From JBDHUW01 sp039809345 (GTDB lineage: Bacteria > Patescibacteriota > Gracilibacteria > Absconditabacterales > Absconditicoccaceae), in assembly GCA_039809345.1 (NCBI GenBank), contig JBDHUW010000003.1, positions 1 to 64,000 of the forward strand: a stretch of 64,000 nt of DNA, read 5' to 3'. The notes under the pieces are model-generated. The model ran no database searches. It was not told where the DNA came from and saw only the letters and a list, made by a program, of their open reading frames with translations. Shown here one piece after another: positions 10,492-21,651 of this stretch; within the stretch, counting starts at the first letter, position 1, and the number at the start of each line of letters is the position of its first letter. The translations under genes and the position numbers were made by a program.

Positions 10492-12252
10492 TTAGAATCC
10501 GCTTTGTAACTCAAGCATTTTTGCATACTGTCATCACTTTGCAACCAACTCTCCGTGTGTTCCCCTTTCAATTACTATCCCATTTTCAAGCACGATGATA
10601 TCATCAGCCTTCTTCACTGTTTGTAGTCTGTGTGCGATGATGACTACCGTGCGTCACTGAAATAGTGAGTCTAGTGCTTGTGTAATCCCCTCCTCACTTA
10701 GCGAATCCAGTGCTGACGTGGGTTCATCCAAGAGGACTATCGATGGGTTTTTGAGAAAAACCTTTGCTATCGCCAATCTTTGACGTTGTCATCAAGATAG
10801 TCTGATTCACTTCTCTCATATTTCTGTATCAAGCCCTTTTGCAAATGAATCGATAAACTGACACTGAGCTTGGCGAATCGCGTTCTCAACCATTTCTTTT
10901 GTAGGTTCATAATCTAGTGCATAGACTAAGTTTTCATAGATTGTGCCGTCAAAAACACTTGGTTCTTGTGTGAGATATCAAATGTGTTTATAGTATGATT
11001 TGAGTGATACTGTTTGCTGATCTATGGAGTGCTGATTTGGCAGTGCTTGATTGTCTATCAAGATTCTTCACTCATCACAATGGATATATCATGCAATCAG
11101 CTTGATGATCGTTGACTTCCCTGCTCAAGATATTCATACAAGCGCCGTCTTCTTCCCTCATTGTATTTTCAGTGTAAGATTTTTCAATACTTCAGTATTT
11201 TCATAATGCAATCAAACATCTTCAAATACGATATCTCCCTTTTGTAATACAAAATCATCTCACACATCATATCAAACGATTTCTGGGATGTTCTCAAAGG
11301 TTGACCATAACTTCTCTACTCTTTGAAAGCTCTGTATGAAGCTCTTGTAGAGAGTAACTGCATCACGAACCCCCATTTCCAGACTAGAAATCAATCAAAG
11401 ATAGAGCACTATGTCTGCATACTGGACGGTGTTTTGATAAAAGAACTTGTATCCCAACAGAACAAAGAGAGACACCGTAATGAGTGCTAGCATGATAGAT
11501 GGCGCATTGAAACTCCAGTGCTCATAAAAGTTTTTCTTTTTATCATAATATTCCATCTCATCCACAACTTTTTTGTATGCTTGGTGTTCACTATCGATTT
11601 TATCATGCAGTAATATTTCAAATTTCGACATCAAAATTCTCACATTGTGTCTTGTAGCTTCGTCACGTAAATCGTTTCTTTTCTCACGCCAAATATCTCC
11701 TCACTTCCCTAACTTCCCAGCGATTGACAAAACAATGGCTAAAAATATGTACAGCATTATAGGGAAGTACCAAGTGATCTGAGTGAGCAAATAGGTGACA
11801 AAGACGAGATTTACAACTGCAGATGCTCCATAAACCATACTTTCCAAGGTGAGATTCACCCATGTATCAATTCACTTTTCTATAATGGACAACATTTTCC
11901 CAGTCCCCACCAATTCAGTTTTGTTGCTATCTAGTTTAATATATTTTTCTTTGTATGTATTATATTGCATCTTGATAAACGCCCATTGAAATGATGCAAA
12001 ACGATTTCTCATAGATGCATTATAGATCTGATACAGGAATACAAATATGATATATGCAACGATATATGAAAAAAATAATTCTTTGTTCGGATTTTCTATA
12101 TAAGAAACTATTTTTGCCAAAAACAATGTAGTGATGATCGAGTATAGAGGCCGACTTGAGACTTGTAAACTCATGAGAAACGCTTTTTTCTTGAGGAGAA
12201 AAAAGGGGTGACAGAATTTCTTTAGTTGTTCGGCGGTGGTATATCTTTTCAT
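10492..12252 (-). CDS. ABC transporter, fused permease and ATPase (exporter half 1)
   Basis: 586 residues. The membrane domain of about 330 residues starts MKRYTTAEQLKKFC. The nucleotide-binding domain has Walker A (LVGISGAGKSTIIKL, near residue 374), Q-loop (YLTQEPSVFDG), signature LSGGQRQRLAIAK in which both glycines are UGA, Walker B (IVLLDEPTSALDS) and the switch His (VIIAHRLQTVK). It is a homodimeric or heterodimeric exporter of the MsbA/LmrA type; the substrate is unknown. The ATG lies inside the end of the photolyase-like gene (31-bp overlap), implying translational coupling. It is paralogous to the gene at 13439-15181, and both end AKMLELQSGF. Confidence 0.92.
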
Positions 12253-13412
12253 ATGTATCTCTGTAATTCATATAAATGAGGAAGTGTTTTTCCCCAAAAT
12301 CAGAAGAATTTCTTGGTATATGATTTTTTTACAATTGGGGATGTCCACTGATGAGGGATTAGTGTAATATTAGCATTGGCGTGATTCTCATATGCTGTAC
12401 GATATCGTGGATTTCGTGTTTCAAAAATACGAATCTTGGTGTTTTTATCCTTAGCTTCTTTTAGAATATCCCAAATCAATCATCTGTATATTTTGATGTT
12501 GTAATGACTGGCATACTGTTGGATAAAATCTATGCGTTTGGTGCTCCATGGATGGTCCTCAAAGAATCTTTCATCTAGTATACAGATACTATTTTGAGGG
12601 TCGTTGCATTTGTCTGGATGTCGATCCCAAGGGGTTAGTATGGTAGTAGTTTCTCCTTGCAGTATTGATGTCTTATCTCGGTGAGCGAACATACTGAGGT
12701 CTGATTTCAACGTCGATCTCACATCCTCATCCGTCCAATATATACTTTCCCTTTCTGGATCAAAAAGACGCTTTTCTACTTCCTCATACGTCCCTCTGTA
12801 TGTAGGGTCTGAACTGCCTGGTCGATAGCGACTCAAATTCTCCTCATTCATGAAGTATGGCTTATGCGAAAATGTGCTTTGTACCCATTGTCGAGATAGA
12901 TAGTTCGATCATAGCTCTCCATCTATAAAGTGATAGTATGTCCAATCAGCTAATTTCCTTCGGTATATCAGCCCATAATGTGTCCAATAACTTGCTAGCC
13001 ACATTCTGACATGATTATGAAGATATCCAGTTTGCTCTAGTGTCAACATTGCTTCATTGACTCGTTTTGATGGCGTGGTTTTGGTGATGACTGATTTCGG
13101 TAGTATCACCTTTTTGTATATGCCTGTTTTGTCATTTTCCATATCCGAAAATATTCAATCCTGCTGCCAGTAATGCACTTGAACAAAATATTCTCTTCGC
13201 AAGAGCTCTTTGATTCGCATCTCTACCTCCTCTATCTTATATCTTTTGAGGCAAGATTCGACTATCTCTTTGGTGGTGATTACCCCATGTGTGATATACG
13301 GAGACAACTTACTCACTCACCCGTTGATATAGTTTCTTGTTTTTCAATATTTGATTCAGTCAAATGACTCGACATAATCAATTAATTCCTCATGTGATTT
13401 GAGGGGAAACAT
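12222..13412 (-). CDS. Photolyase/cryptochrome-like FAD-binding protein, apparently permuted
   Basis: 396 residues. Residues 1-210 match the photolyase FAD-binding domain: KTRNYINGGVSKLSPYITHG, RREYFVQVHYWQQ, LHNHVRMWLASYWTH, then YYHFIDGELGSNYLSRQWVQ and a C-terminal RYRPGS. No alpha/beta antenna domain precedes it. After a charged linker, residues 270-380 resemble that missing domain (CILDERFFEDHPWSTKRIDF, IKIYRG, KIRIFETRNPRYR), placed after rather than before. Known family members repair UV dimers with reduced FAD or act as cryptochromes; activity here is unproven. It sits between two paralogous ABC exporters and overlaps the downstream one. Confidence 0.82.
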
Positions 13413-13438
13413 TATGTGATACTAAACAATATAAATAG

Positions 13439-15181
13439 TTAAAACCCGCTTTGAAGCTCAAGCATTTTAGCATAAGTTCAATGTGATTGCAAGAGTGATT
13501 GATGAGTGCCGTCTTCTACAAGTTTTCATTTTTCCAAGACGATGATTCTATCTGCACTTTTTACTGTTTGTAATCTATGTGCAATGATTATGACGGTTCT
13601 TGATTGGAACAATAGATTGAGTGCTTTGGTTACCTCATCTTCGCTAAACGAATCCAATGCGGATGTCGGTTCATCCAAGAGGATGATTGCAGGGTTTTTG
13701 AGAAAAACCTTTGCTATCGCTAATCTTTGACGTTGTCATCATGATAGCTTGATTCATTTTTCGCCGATTTCAGTTTTTAGCCCTTGAGGAAACTCTCGTA
13801 TAAATTGGCACTGTGCCGCATTGACGGCTTTTTCTAGTTCTTCATCTGTTGGTATATATTCAAGTGCATATGTTAAATTTTCATATATACTTCCATCAAA
13901 TATACCAGGTTCTTGTGTGAGATAGCTTATATGTTTGTAATATGATTGTAGAGACACATATGAATCATTTGTGGGATTTGGAAGTTCTTGTCCATCAATT
14001 ACCACTGATCCTGTTTGTGGATATATATAGCCCGCAATTAGTTTAATGATAGTCGATTTACCACTTCCTGACCTTCCTATGATAGCTGTTTTTTGTCATC
14101 ACTCTATACTAAGCGAAAGTCAGTTGATAACTTCTCATTTCCCATAGTCATATGTTATGTTGTTGAGCTGTATTTCTCAGATCTTTGGAGAAAAAGTGCT
14201 TCATTGTTGATATCATTTAATTTGCGGAGTTTCATGCGTGAATTCTCGTAGTTTATCAATATGTATCTTATCAACATGGAAATTAGTGATAGCCTCATTG
14301 AGATCCATAATAGAATTGTATACTTGATTTACCATCATCCATAATAATCAAAGTGCTCATATTGTTATACTCCCCTGTTTAATAAGATATACCGCATATC
14401 CAATTACCATAATACGAATAATTGAAAATACTATTTTTTGCATATCGAATGTTCGAATCATTTTTTTTGATTCCCTCTTCCGCATAGAATATATTTTTGA
14501 ATAATATCTATCAATGAAATGTGTCTCGTGTTCACCTTTCCCATTCATGAGAATTTCATTTTTTGACATGATCATTCTAACAAAACGCTTGTCTCCTTCT
14601 ATCATACTATCTCTCCTCTCTTTTCTTAATGTAGCAAGAATCTTATTTGCATATTGTATGTAAAAATATGATGCTATGAAAAGTGTAAAGACTCACATAA
14701 ATGCATAAATCCCGATGTTTTTTGCAATAATGAATGAACCGACAATAATTCAAACCAGCAATTTAACTCAAGTTTGCAGTACAAATTCAATTGTTTTCTG
14801 CCATGCACCGCATCACTGGAAAATTATACTTTGTATTTTACCAGTACCTATTCATTCTATGGTATTACCCTCACTTGTGAAGTACTGATACATATATTTC
14901 ATATAAAATACTTTTTTGAGATCAAAGCTCAGCTTATTGAATATATTCCTAAAAAAGTATCAGAAAATGTCTCATTGTAACAAAACTATTCCCATCAATG
15001 CCAGAGGTGCTATAATTTTTTCATATTGTCCTTCATTGACCCTATCTATTATGATTTGTAAAGTATATCAAATTATAGCTCACTGAACTCAATTAAATAA
15101 ACTTCTTAGTATGACCCACAAAACTGGTCATTTCCCCCTTTCAAATGCAGGCGCCAAGAAAAAACATATTTTTTGTCGCAT
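13439..15181 (-). CDS. ABC transporter, fused permease and ATPase (exporter half 2)
   Basis: 580 residues, an N-terminal membrane domain then an ATPase. Walker A is TAIIGRSGSGKSTIIKL (near residue 368). The Q-loop is YLTQEPGIFDGSIYENL; the signature follows IKLS with two UGA glycines; Walker B is AIILLDEPTSALDS and the His switch IIIAHRLQTVK. The ATPase closely resembles that of the 10492-12252 gene, so the two probably arose by duplication and may form a heterodimer. The TspO-like gene ends 26 bp upstream of its start. There are many UGA glycines in the membrane helices. Confidence 0.92.
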
Positions 15182-15207
15182 AGTGCGGATGTAACTTGAT
15201 AAATACC

Positions 15208-15966
15208 CTAAGCAATTACAATCTTCTTTTTTGCACCACGAACCACAATATACGTACATACGATTGAAAGTAAAATTACCCCTATTAGTGCCAATTCTGG
15301 TTTGTCATTGATGCGCGCAGATATAATTCAAACCAATGCTCGTACGAGTACTGCGATGAAACTAATATATTGTAATTTTCTAAAAACGATTAGACTAGTG
15401 ATATATGCTATTCATATCCATGACAAGACTCGTATTATATTTGTTTGAGAGCCAATATATCATATGTCATACATAATCGATCATCGATTTAGCGGTGTAG
15501 CGACAGTAATCCAAGCGAAATAGATGCTCATAGGGGTGATCATATATCGTTTATTGATTGTAGATCTTCATACTTCTTGCAAATACTTGTTGATATGTCA
15601 TAGTGTAAATCGCATTGCTATGATTATCACTCCAGATACCCAAGTTCGTCATAGTATTGCAACTGCTGGTAACCAAAGTCCATTTAGTATGAAGTTTATA
15701 ATCACAAGTGGGCGTATAGCAGATATGATTCCACTGTGGCGCAGATCTTTTCTAAGCTGGTATATACTAAATGCTCCCAGTCACAAAAAGATGACTCACC
15801 GGATAGAAAATGTGAATGATGCAGGAACCAGAATCCCTCATGGTACATATGCTAATTCTTGCATAGTTTTTCATCAAAAGAAACCGGTGTTTGATAGCCC
15901 ATTCATAGCTATCATAAAAATATATGAAAATAGTACTAACCAAGATAATATTTTGTTCATAGACAT
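15208..15966 (-). CDS. TspO/MBR-like tryptophan-rich membrane protein
   Basis: 252 residues, almost wholly hydrophobic with 7-8 predicted helices. The N-terminal region matches the bacterial TspO-like branch: a leading helix, ...NG-x-S-x-TG, then VPASFTFSIRGVIFLGLGAFSIYQL, the counterpart of PAGYTFSIWGLIYLGLLAF. TspO proteins bind tetrapyrroles or sterol-like ligands and act in stress responses; this branch is less well studied. It is cotranscribed with the ABC exporter downstream (26-bp gap), suggesting an envelope or export role. ATG ATG-like starts at 15966 and 15960 are both possible. Confidence 0.72.
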
Positions 15967-16051
15967 GAATAAATGATAAAAATTTTTATCTTGTAATTCC
16001 TTTTCTAGTTCATAGTCTCCTTATATAGATATTTACTTTTTATGCAAAGGG

Positions 16052-16498
16052 ATGTTGTCATTTTTTCTAAGCGTATTTGAGTCAACAAATTGGTCGTTTG
16101 TGCTACGAAGTAGTCTAATATCGATGGTGGTAGGTGCTCTTTGGTACTCTAAAGTGCTTTTCTGAAAAAAGTATGCAAAACGAATGTACTTTCCAAAAGA
16201 CTTTATAGAAGCCAGAGGTGAATACAAAAATCAGAGCATGTGGCCATCATTTATTGCAGAAATCATTAGTAGAGTATTGTATTTCGTATGATTATGGTGG
16301 GTATTGATCACGTGGGGGCGACTTGATTTTCTATGAGCATTGTCTGTATCATTGTTGATTTGGCTAGTTTTCCTCTTTTCGACTATACTTAGTGCAGTTT
16401 ACTGGTCGTTGTCAAACAAGAAAGTTATATGAATCATAGCATGAAAAGCTCTTGTAGAATCAGTGATTGTCACATATATATTCACGCTACTTGTTTAG
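16052..16498 (+). CDS. DUF1761-like membrane protein
   Basis: 148 residues with four hydrophobic segments. The layout fits DUF1761: first helix with GALWYSKVLFGKKY, a short soluble loop, then paired helices and a final one (ALVESVIVTYIFTLLV). UGA glycines occur in the helices. Function of the family is unknown. The start is uncertain: AAAGG lies immediately before the ATG, closer than normal spacing. It converges on the gene ending at 16565 and shares its terminator. Confidence 0.7.
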
Positions 16499-16523
16499 GT
16501 AGATTTTTTGTAAAAAAGCAATA

Positions 16524-16560
16524 AAAAAAGTGCTATCATATTATTAGTTAGCACTTTTTT
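16524..16560 (+). terminator. Bidirectional rho-independent terminator
   Basis: AAAAAAGTGCTA pairs with TAGCACTTTTTT around a 14-nt loop, giving a T-run on either strand. It sits between convergent genes. Confidence 0.88.
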
Positions 16561-16564
16561 GTGT

Positions 16565-16855
16565 TTATGAAATTTTTTCTTCTACTTTTTTCACTTGTTC
16601 CTCTACTGCTGTAGATGCAGCATCTATTCCGCTTTCTAGCTTTGCTTCGGCTGAAGCAGCCATACCTACTAGTTTATCCTTTGCCTTTCCAGCTTCTTCT
16701 ACCACTCTTTCTTGTACTTTTTCTACTTTATCAAGTACAGTTTCACTAGCAGCAGTCATCGCTCATGAAGCAGTTTTAGAGGCAGTTTCTAATCAATTAG
16801 CTGCTGTCTTTGTAAGACCAGTTATGAATCATTTAATAGAATCGAATATACCCAT
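16565..16855 (-). CDS. Small alanine-rich coiled-coil protein
   Basis: 96 residues. The N-terminus MGIFDSIKGFITGLTKTAAN is amphipathic. The remainder is Ala/Glu/Lys/Val-rich helix (VLDKVEKVQERVVEEAGKAK and similar), resembling phasin, apolipoprotein or LEA-like helical proteins. Three UGA glycines lie in the first 30 residues, so standard calling would start it at 16759. No specific family is claimed. The gene upstream on the same strand encodes a coiled-coil HTH protein. Confidence 0.7.
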
Positions 16856-16923
16856 GATGTATTTGGTAAGATACTAAAACGTCTCCACGATACCAATATG
16901 CACACAATAATCAAGGAATTCTT

Positions 16924-17526
16924 TTAATTTTTCATGAAAATCATTGCCACTGCGATACATATAAGCACCAGCATCACTATGATGTAAATTGTATTGTTTC
17001 TTTTTTCTGTTTGATATCACCTGTGTAGTTCTTTTACTTTCTGCTCTAATTTTTCTTTTTCATGTATCAGTTGTTGTTTTTCTTCATGGTAAGCCGGCAG
17101 AGCTATCATGTGTTTGAGTTTCCCTTCTAATTCTCAAAGTTTTTGTTGCAAAACAAAAATCATCTTGTTCTTATCTTCTAGATTTTGGTCCTTATCACGT
17201 ATTAGTTCAAAAAACTTATCCATTTTCTCGTCCAACTGACGAATTGATCAGGTATTAGCGTTTTGAGTAGACATAGGTTGGACAGCTGTAGAAGGTGAAA
17301 ATGTTCTTTCTTCACGAGAAACTACTTCAGTTTGGTATCAGTCTTGATGCAACATGGCAAACTCTTCTTTGAGTTCGTCAACTTGCTCTTTGGCAAGTAT
17401 TACCTTGTTTGCTACTTTTTTATACGACAGTTTTCATGATTTTACATATCTGTCTATGGTTCTTGTTGAAACACCAAGATAACTTGACGCAGCTTCTCTG
17501 CTTATTGAGTAGGTTAATTGAGACAT
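16924..17526 (-). CDS. Membrane-tethered HTH protein with coiled coil
   Basis: 200 residues. Residues 5-45 form a MerR/excisionase-like helix-turn-helix (REAASSYLGVSTRTIDRYVK, then a wing). A linker rich in Ser/Thr/Gln leads to a coiled coil at about 95-170 (many Lys/Glu/Leu heptads). Residues 178-198 are a transmembrane helix (YIIVMLVLICIAVAMIFM). This order puts the DNA-binding end in the cytoplasm with the C-terminus anchored. Its ATG directly follows the TAA of the holin-like gene (TAAATG), so the two are coupled. The target is unknown. Confidence 0.78.
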
Positions 17527-17904
17527 TTAGAGTATTTTTTTCAAAATTAAAGTAAGGATAGTGACAATGATAGACAATATAAATGTTTGTTCTATGCTTC
17601 ACAAAGAGACACTAATCCCTAAGTTGAGTTGATTCGCTATATATGTAAACAGATACAGCGATGCCATATTCAACAGAATTCATGTAATTCCCAATGTAAT
17701 CCAGTTGATAGGAGTTGTCAAGAACTTCAGTATAGGTCTTGCAACACTATAGATCAACCAAAATAGCAATCACATTGCCAGGAGCAATGGTGCCATTTCC
17801 CAAGAGATCGGAGTGATTTCAAGTCCTCAAAGTGGTATCCATAGCGCAATAATCACTAGAACTGCTGTATTGATTAGCACTGTTCGTATAAAGTTTTTTA
17901 TCAT
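17527..17904 (-). CDS. Phage-holin-family four-helix membrane protein
   Basis: 125 residues with four hydrophobic helices. The pattern ARPILKFLTTPINWITLGI followed by a short gap and another helix is typical of PF04020 ('mycobacterial 4 TM phage holin'), a widespread family that is usually chromosomal and not phage-linked. UGA glycines occur in the helices. It is directly coupled to the HTH protein gene downstream. There is no other phage signal nearby. Confidence 0.8.
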
Positions 17905-17985
17905 ATCAAAAATTGTTTTGTCACATAAATGTTTGACAATAGTAGACAATTGATTTTTTTATACAAGAGGAAAATATATGATTTT

Positions 17986-18966
17986 TTATAATGTGAAGCC
18001 TACTCTATCTTTGATAAGCGCTATTTTAACACTAGCAATTTCACGAGCTTTTTGTGTTCACTTGTGCATGATGGTACGAATGTCATCATCGGTCAATGTA
18101 GCATACTTTGTTTGTATTGGAGTTAAGAAACTTATTATTTTTTCGAAGAGAATATCTTTGACTTCCTTATATCACATTCATCCATCTATATATCTTCTTC
18201 TAATTGCATTATTTTCCTCAACTGAAAGAAATAATTTTAATATGTTGTATACATTGCATGTGTCTGGATCCTTTGATTCCTCAATTCATTTTGTGTCAGT
18301 AGGAATCAACTTTACCTTCTTCATTACTGTTTTTTCATCATCAAGTAATCAAATATAGTTATTGTATGACTTAGACATTTTACGTCAATCTATGCCAGGA
18401 ACTGTCGCCACTGCTTCATTGACTATAGGTTCAGGAAGAACAAAAGTGTCGCCAAAGTGTTTATTAAACTTTTCAGCGATATCACGAGCATATTCTACGT
18501 GTTGTTTTTGATCTTTTCACACGGGAACTTCATGTACATCATATAGTAAAATATCTCATGCCATGAGTATTGGGTATGAAAACACTCAAACCGATATTTC
18601 ATTCGCCTTTCATTTAGCCACAGCATCCTTGTATGCGTGCATACGTTCCATCGTTCCCATATTTGTGATACATCCTAGTATCCGCCCACATTCTGCGTGT
18701 GCAGGGATGTCAGCTTGATTATATATTGTTGCAATTTCAGGGTCTATTCCACATGCAATATACATCTTGAGTGCATTCATGCTGTATTGATGTATCTTAT
18801 CTGCATTGTGTACTGCTGTAAGTGAGTGCATGTTTGCTAGAAACATAAATACGTCATATGTACTTTCTTTTTGTGCTTTTACCATAGGCTCAATTGCGCC
18901 AAAATAATTCCCAATATGGAGGTGCTCGCCTGTAGGTTTGATTCATGTGAGAATACGTTTTTTCAT
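17986..18966 (-). CDS. trpS: Tryptophanyl-tRNA synthetase
   Basis: 326 residues, the usual length of bacterial TrpS. Class I motifs are present: GIKPTGEHLHIGNYFGA (HIGH-type) and GRKMSKSYNN (KMSKS). Also present are MFLANMHSLTAVH, VGKDQKQHVEYARDIA and the C-terminal helical anticodon region. It charges tRNA-Trp. Here UGA is not used for Trp, so UGG alone should be its codon. UGA glycines are found at the family's conserved glycines, for example GVFSYP and PVGKDQ contexts. It begins 36 bp from the M20 peptidase gene. Confidence 0.97.
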
Positions 18967-19002
18967 TGGATAGTAATTAATAAATAATATTGTGTGTCTT
19001 TG

Positions 19003-20322
19003 CTATGTACTAAAGAATTGCTCAGAAAAGTCGAGTCATTTCTGGATACAGGTAATTTTAAAGTTTTCACCTACGCCATGCATACGGCAGTCCTCATTTG
19101 CCAAATCTACAATTACTACTGCAGAACCAAGTATGTCCTGGAAGAGTCATGTCACAGGTATAGCCGCCCCACAAAATCTGAGTACTGGTTCTTTCCCGTG
19201 TGAGGATAATAATGTTGAACTAGCTTTCTGTACACTAGGGTGATTGGTCTCGATTGTAATTGCTTCGTATGAATCAGAGATGTCAAACTCTATATCTACG
19301 TAGTCTGGCGTTTGCTCATTTGCTCGTGCGATGAATTGTGCGATTGCGTCTGCAGGTTTTTGTCAGCGTGCGAAGCGAAAGTTGATTTTAATAGTTGTCT
19401 TGTGTGGAATTGCATTACGGTATCATTCTCCGGTATAGCCTGATTGTAGTCATGTAATTTGGATTGTTGGCATCAAGCCATTTGCTGATACGGCATCATA
19501 CCCTTCTTGTATCAGAAGATTTTTGATACCAGTTGTGTTTTTGATATCATCATGACTAATCGGTAGCGATATGTTGTTGTTGATCTCATCTTCTGTAATG
19601 GGGGTCACTGTTTCATAGTAGTTTTCTATGGCAATTCGATGTTGTTGTGTATACAGTTTGCTCAAGAGCTTTGTAGCTTCTAAAGCGCTATTTGGAGCTA
19701 TTCATCAGTAGAGTCAACTATGTAGATCTACATCGGCTGTCTTGAGTGTGATAGTCATATTGCACCCTCCTCTAAATCATGCTCAAATCGTAGGTGTGTG
19801 ATCTCAAATAATCTCACCATCACTTACTATTACTACGTCTGCTTGGAGTATATCTTTGTAGTCTTCCATGAATTTCACAAGAAATGGCGATCACGTTTCT
19901 TCATCTCATTCTATCATAAACTTTATATTATACTGCAATCTCCCCTCTTCTATCAGTCTGCCTATCGTAGCAATATGAATCATAATTTGTCACTTATTAT
20001 CCACAGCTCCACGTGCAACTATTTTTTCATCCTGTATCTGTAGATCAAAAGGATCTTGCTCCCGTCACTCATCTAGGGATGCTGGTTGCACATCATAGTG
20101 TCAGTAGATTAAGTGTGTTGGTAATGCCTCATCAACTACATATGAAGCTACCACAATTGGATTGCCGTATCAGGGGATTGCTTGCGCACTAAATCAGTAC
20201 TGTTGCAACAAACCTACAAGATATTGTGCGGTATCCTCCATCTCTTTTTTGTATTGTGCATCAGTTGATATTGAACGGAATGCAATAAAATCTTTCATGA
20301 GTTCTAGATATGTTGATAACAT
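19003..20322 (-). CDS. M20 family dipeptidase
   Basis: 439 residues, as in the M20 CNDP/PepV-like group. Motifs: LIYGHYDVQPA (His and catalytic Asp), GAVDNKGQIMIH (metal-bridging Asp), MIEGDEETGSP (catalytic and metal Glu), VVSDGE (Asp) and LHSGLYGG. A bacterial-exopeptidase dimerisation domain occupies the middle, and a C-terminal GVGENFK-type His segment (CRMHGVGEN) completes the zinc site. It is predicted to cleave dipeptides in the cytoplasm. It is located 29 bp downstream of the MFS gene on the same strand. Confidence 0.93.
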
Positions 20323-20351
20323 GTGCTGAAGATAAGAAGTAAAGGTATGTA

Positions 20352-21611
20352 TTATGCTTGTATTAGATCTATGTTTGTTGCTCTACGCAGTTGCCATCGA
20401 CTAAATCACCCCACAAGAGCAAACATAAATGCCATTACTATAAACATATCTTGTAGTCATATATAATCCCCTAGCCATCATTGCAGTGGCAATATAGTGG
20501 CAAATATTATACGATGTACCATAGAGTTTACTGACAATGTTGTTGCTCTTAAATTGCTCGATATCTGCTGATTTAGATAGTAGCTCGATAATGGCGCTTG
20601 TAATCATCTCATTGCAAAGGCAATACATACACCAATCACTGCTATTCATCGATGTATTCATGACGCTATGAAAACAAATCAGATAATGATACCAATGAGT
20701 AATCCCCCTAAGCTTTTGAGATGTCAAAGACGTTCATCATATCGGTGTGCTCCCAATCACGCTCATGCCACTGACATTCTCATAATTCATCGAATAATTC
20801 CAAACCAAGCAACTGGGGCTCATAATTGTTCGAGCCATTGCTGCTGAGATCGGACTAGTGAATATGTTGCGTATGATATGACTCCTGTATAAATGATCAA
20901 CCATAGTATGCGTGGGTTTTTCTTCAAAGTCCTTGATATTTGCATAAAATCTTTTTTTGCATTATAGACTGTTTCTTTGCGATTACTACTCTTGATTTCT
21001 TGTAATGAGAATGCAATAGGTATTGTCACTCATATGATAATTGCCGAGAGTATTCGTAATATATTAAATCCATAGTAGTATCATATAAATCACCCGACTG
21101 CTCAACTAATCACGCCAGCTATATTCCCAGCAAAATTTATCCTTCCTTCCCGTTTTTTGGCTGCTTTTTCTTTGCCTACTGACTTGAGAGTATCATAGAG
21201 CAGTGCGCTATCGCTTCATGAAATGCATGTTCATCCCAGAGCTAAAATAATTTCTGCAAGAGCAAATGTCCAGAATCCATCCCCTACTATTCGATAAAAT
21301 AAATATCACATGACTAAAATTATGGTACCTACAATGATAGATGCTTTTCTGCCATATCTATCACTAATATAACCAGTTGGAACTTCTAATGTAAAGTAAG
21401 CTATCGAAAAGATGGATTGGAGAAGTGATATTTCTGTAAGTGATAATCCATAAGAAGTGAAATATAGTCCAATTACTGGCATGACCAAAAGCATACTTCT
21501 TGCAAGCTTCATTACAGCTAATTTCCGTGTGTTCTTCTGCCATCGAGATGAAGGCGGTTTATTTATATTCATTTGTATTATTAACATAGTAAATTGTGTA
21601 AATAACGACAT
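20352..21611 (-). CDS. MFS transporter
   Basis: 419 residues, about 12 hydrophobic helices. The MFS loop 2-3 motif is clear: VPTGYISDRYGRKASIIVG. Many helix glycines are UGA, so standard calling leaves four or five scraps. The start is uncertain: ATGs at 21611, 21587 and 21572 (MNINKPPSSRWQK) are all possible and the last looks most natural. The substrate is unknown; it resembles drug or general efflux carriers only broadly. It is flanked by an M20 and an M42 peptidase, so a peptide or amino-acid link is possible but unproven. Confidence 0.88.
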
Positions 21612-21651
21612 TCATAAATGGTAGTAGATGATTTGATTAAGATGTTAAATT

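Noticed and set aside
15524..15976. 150-codon plus-strand frame
   Set aside because: Lies opposite the TspO-like membrane gene, which has a matching family pattern.
17527..17904. Prophage indicated by a holin
   Set aside because: The PF04020 'holin' family is mostly chromosomal and no phage genes, integrase or att sites are nearby.
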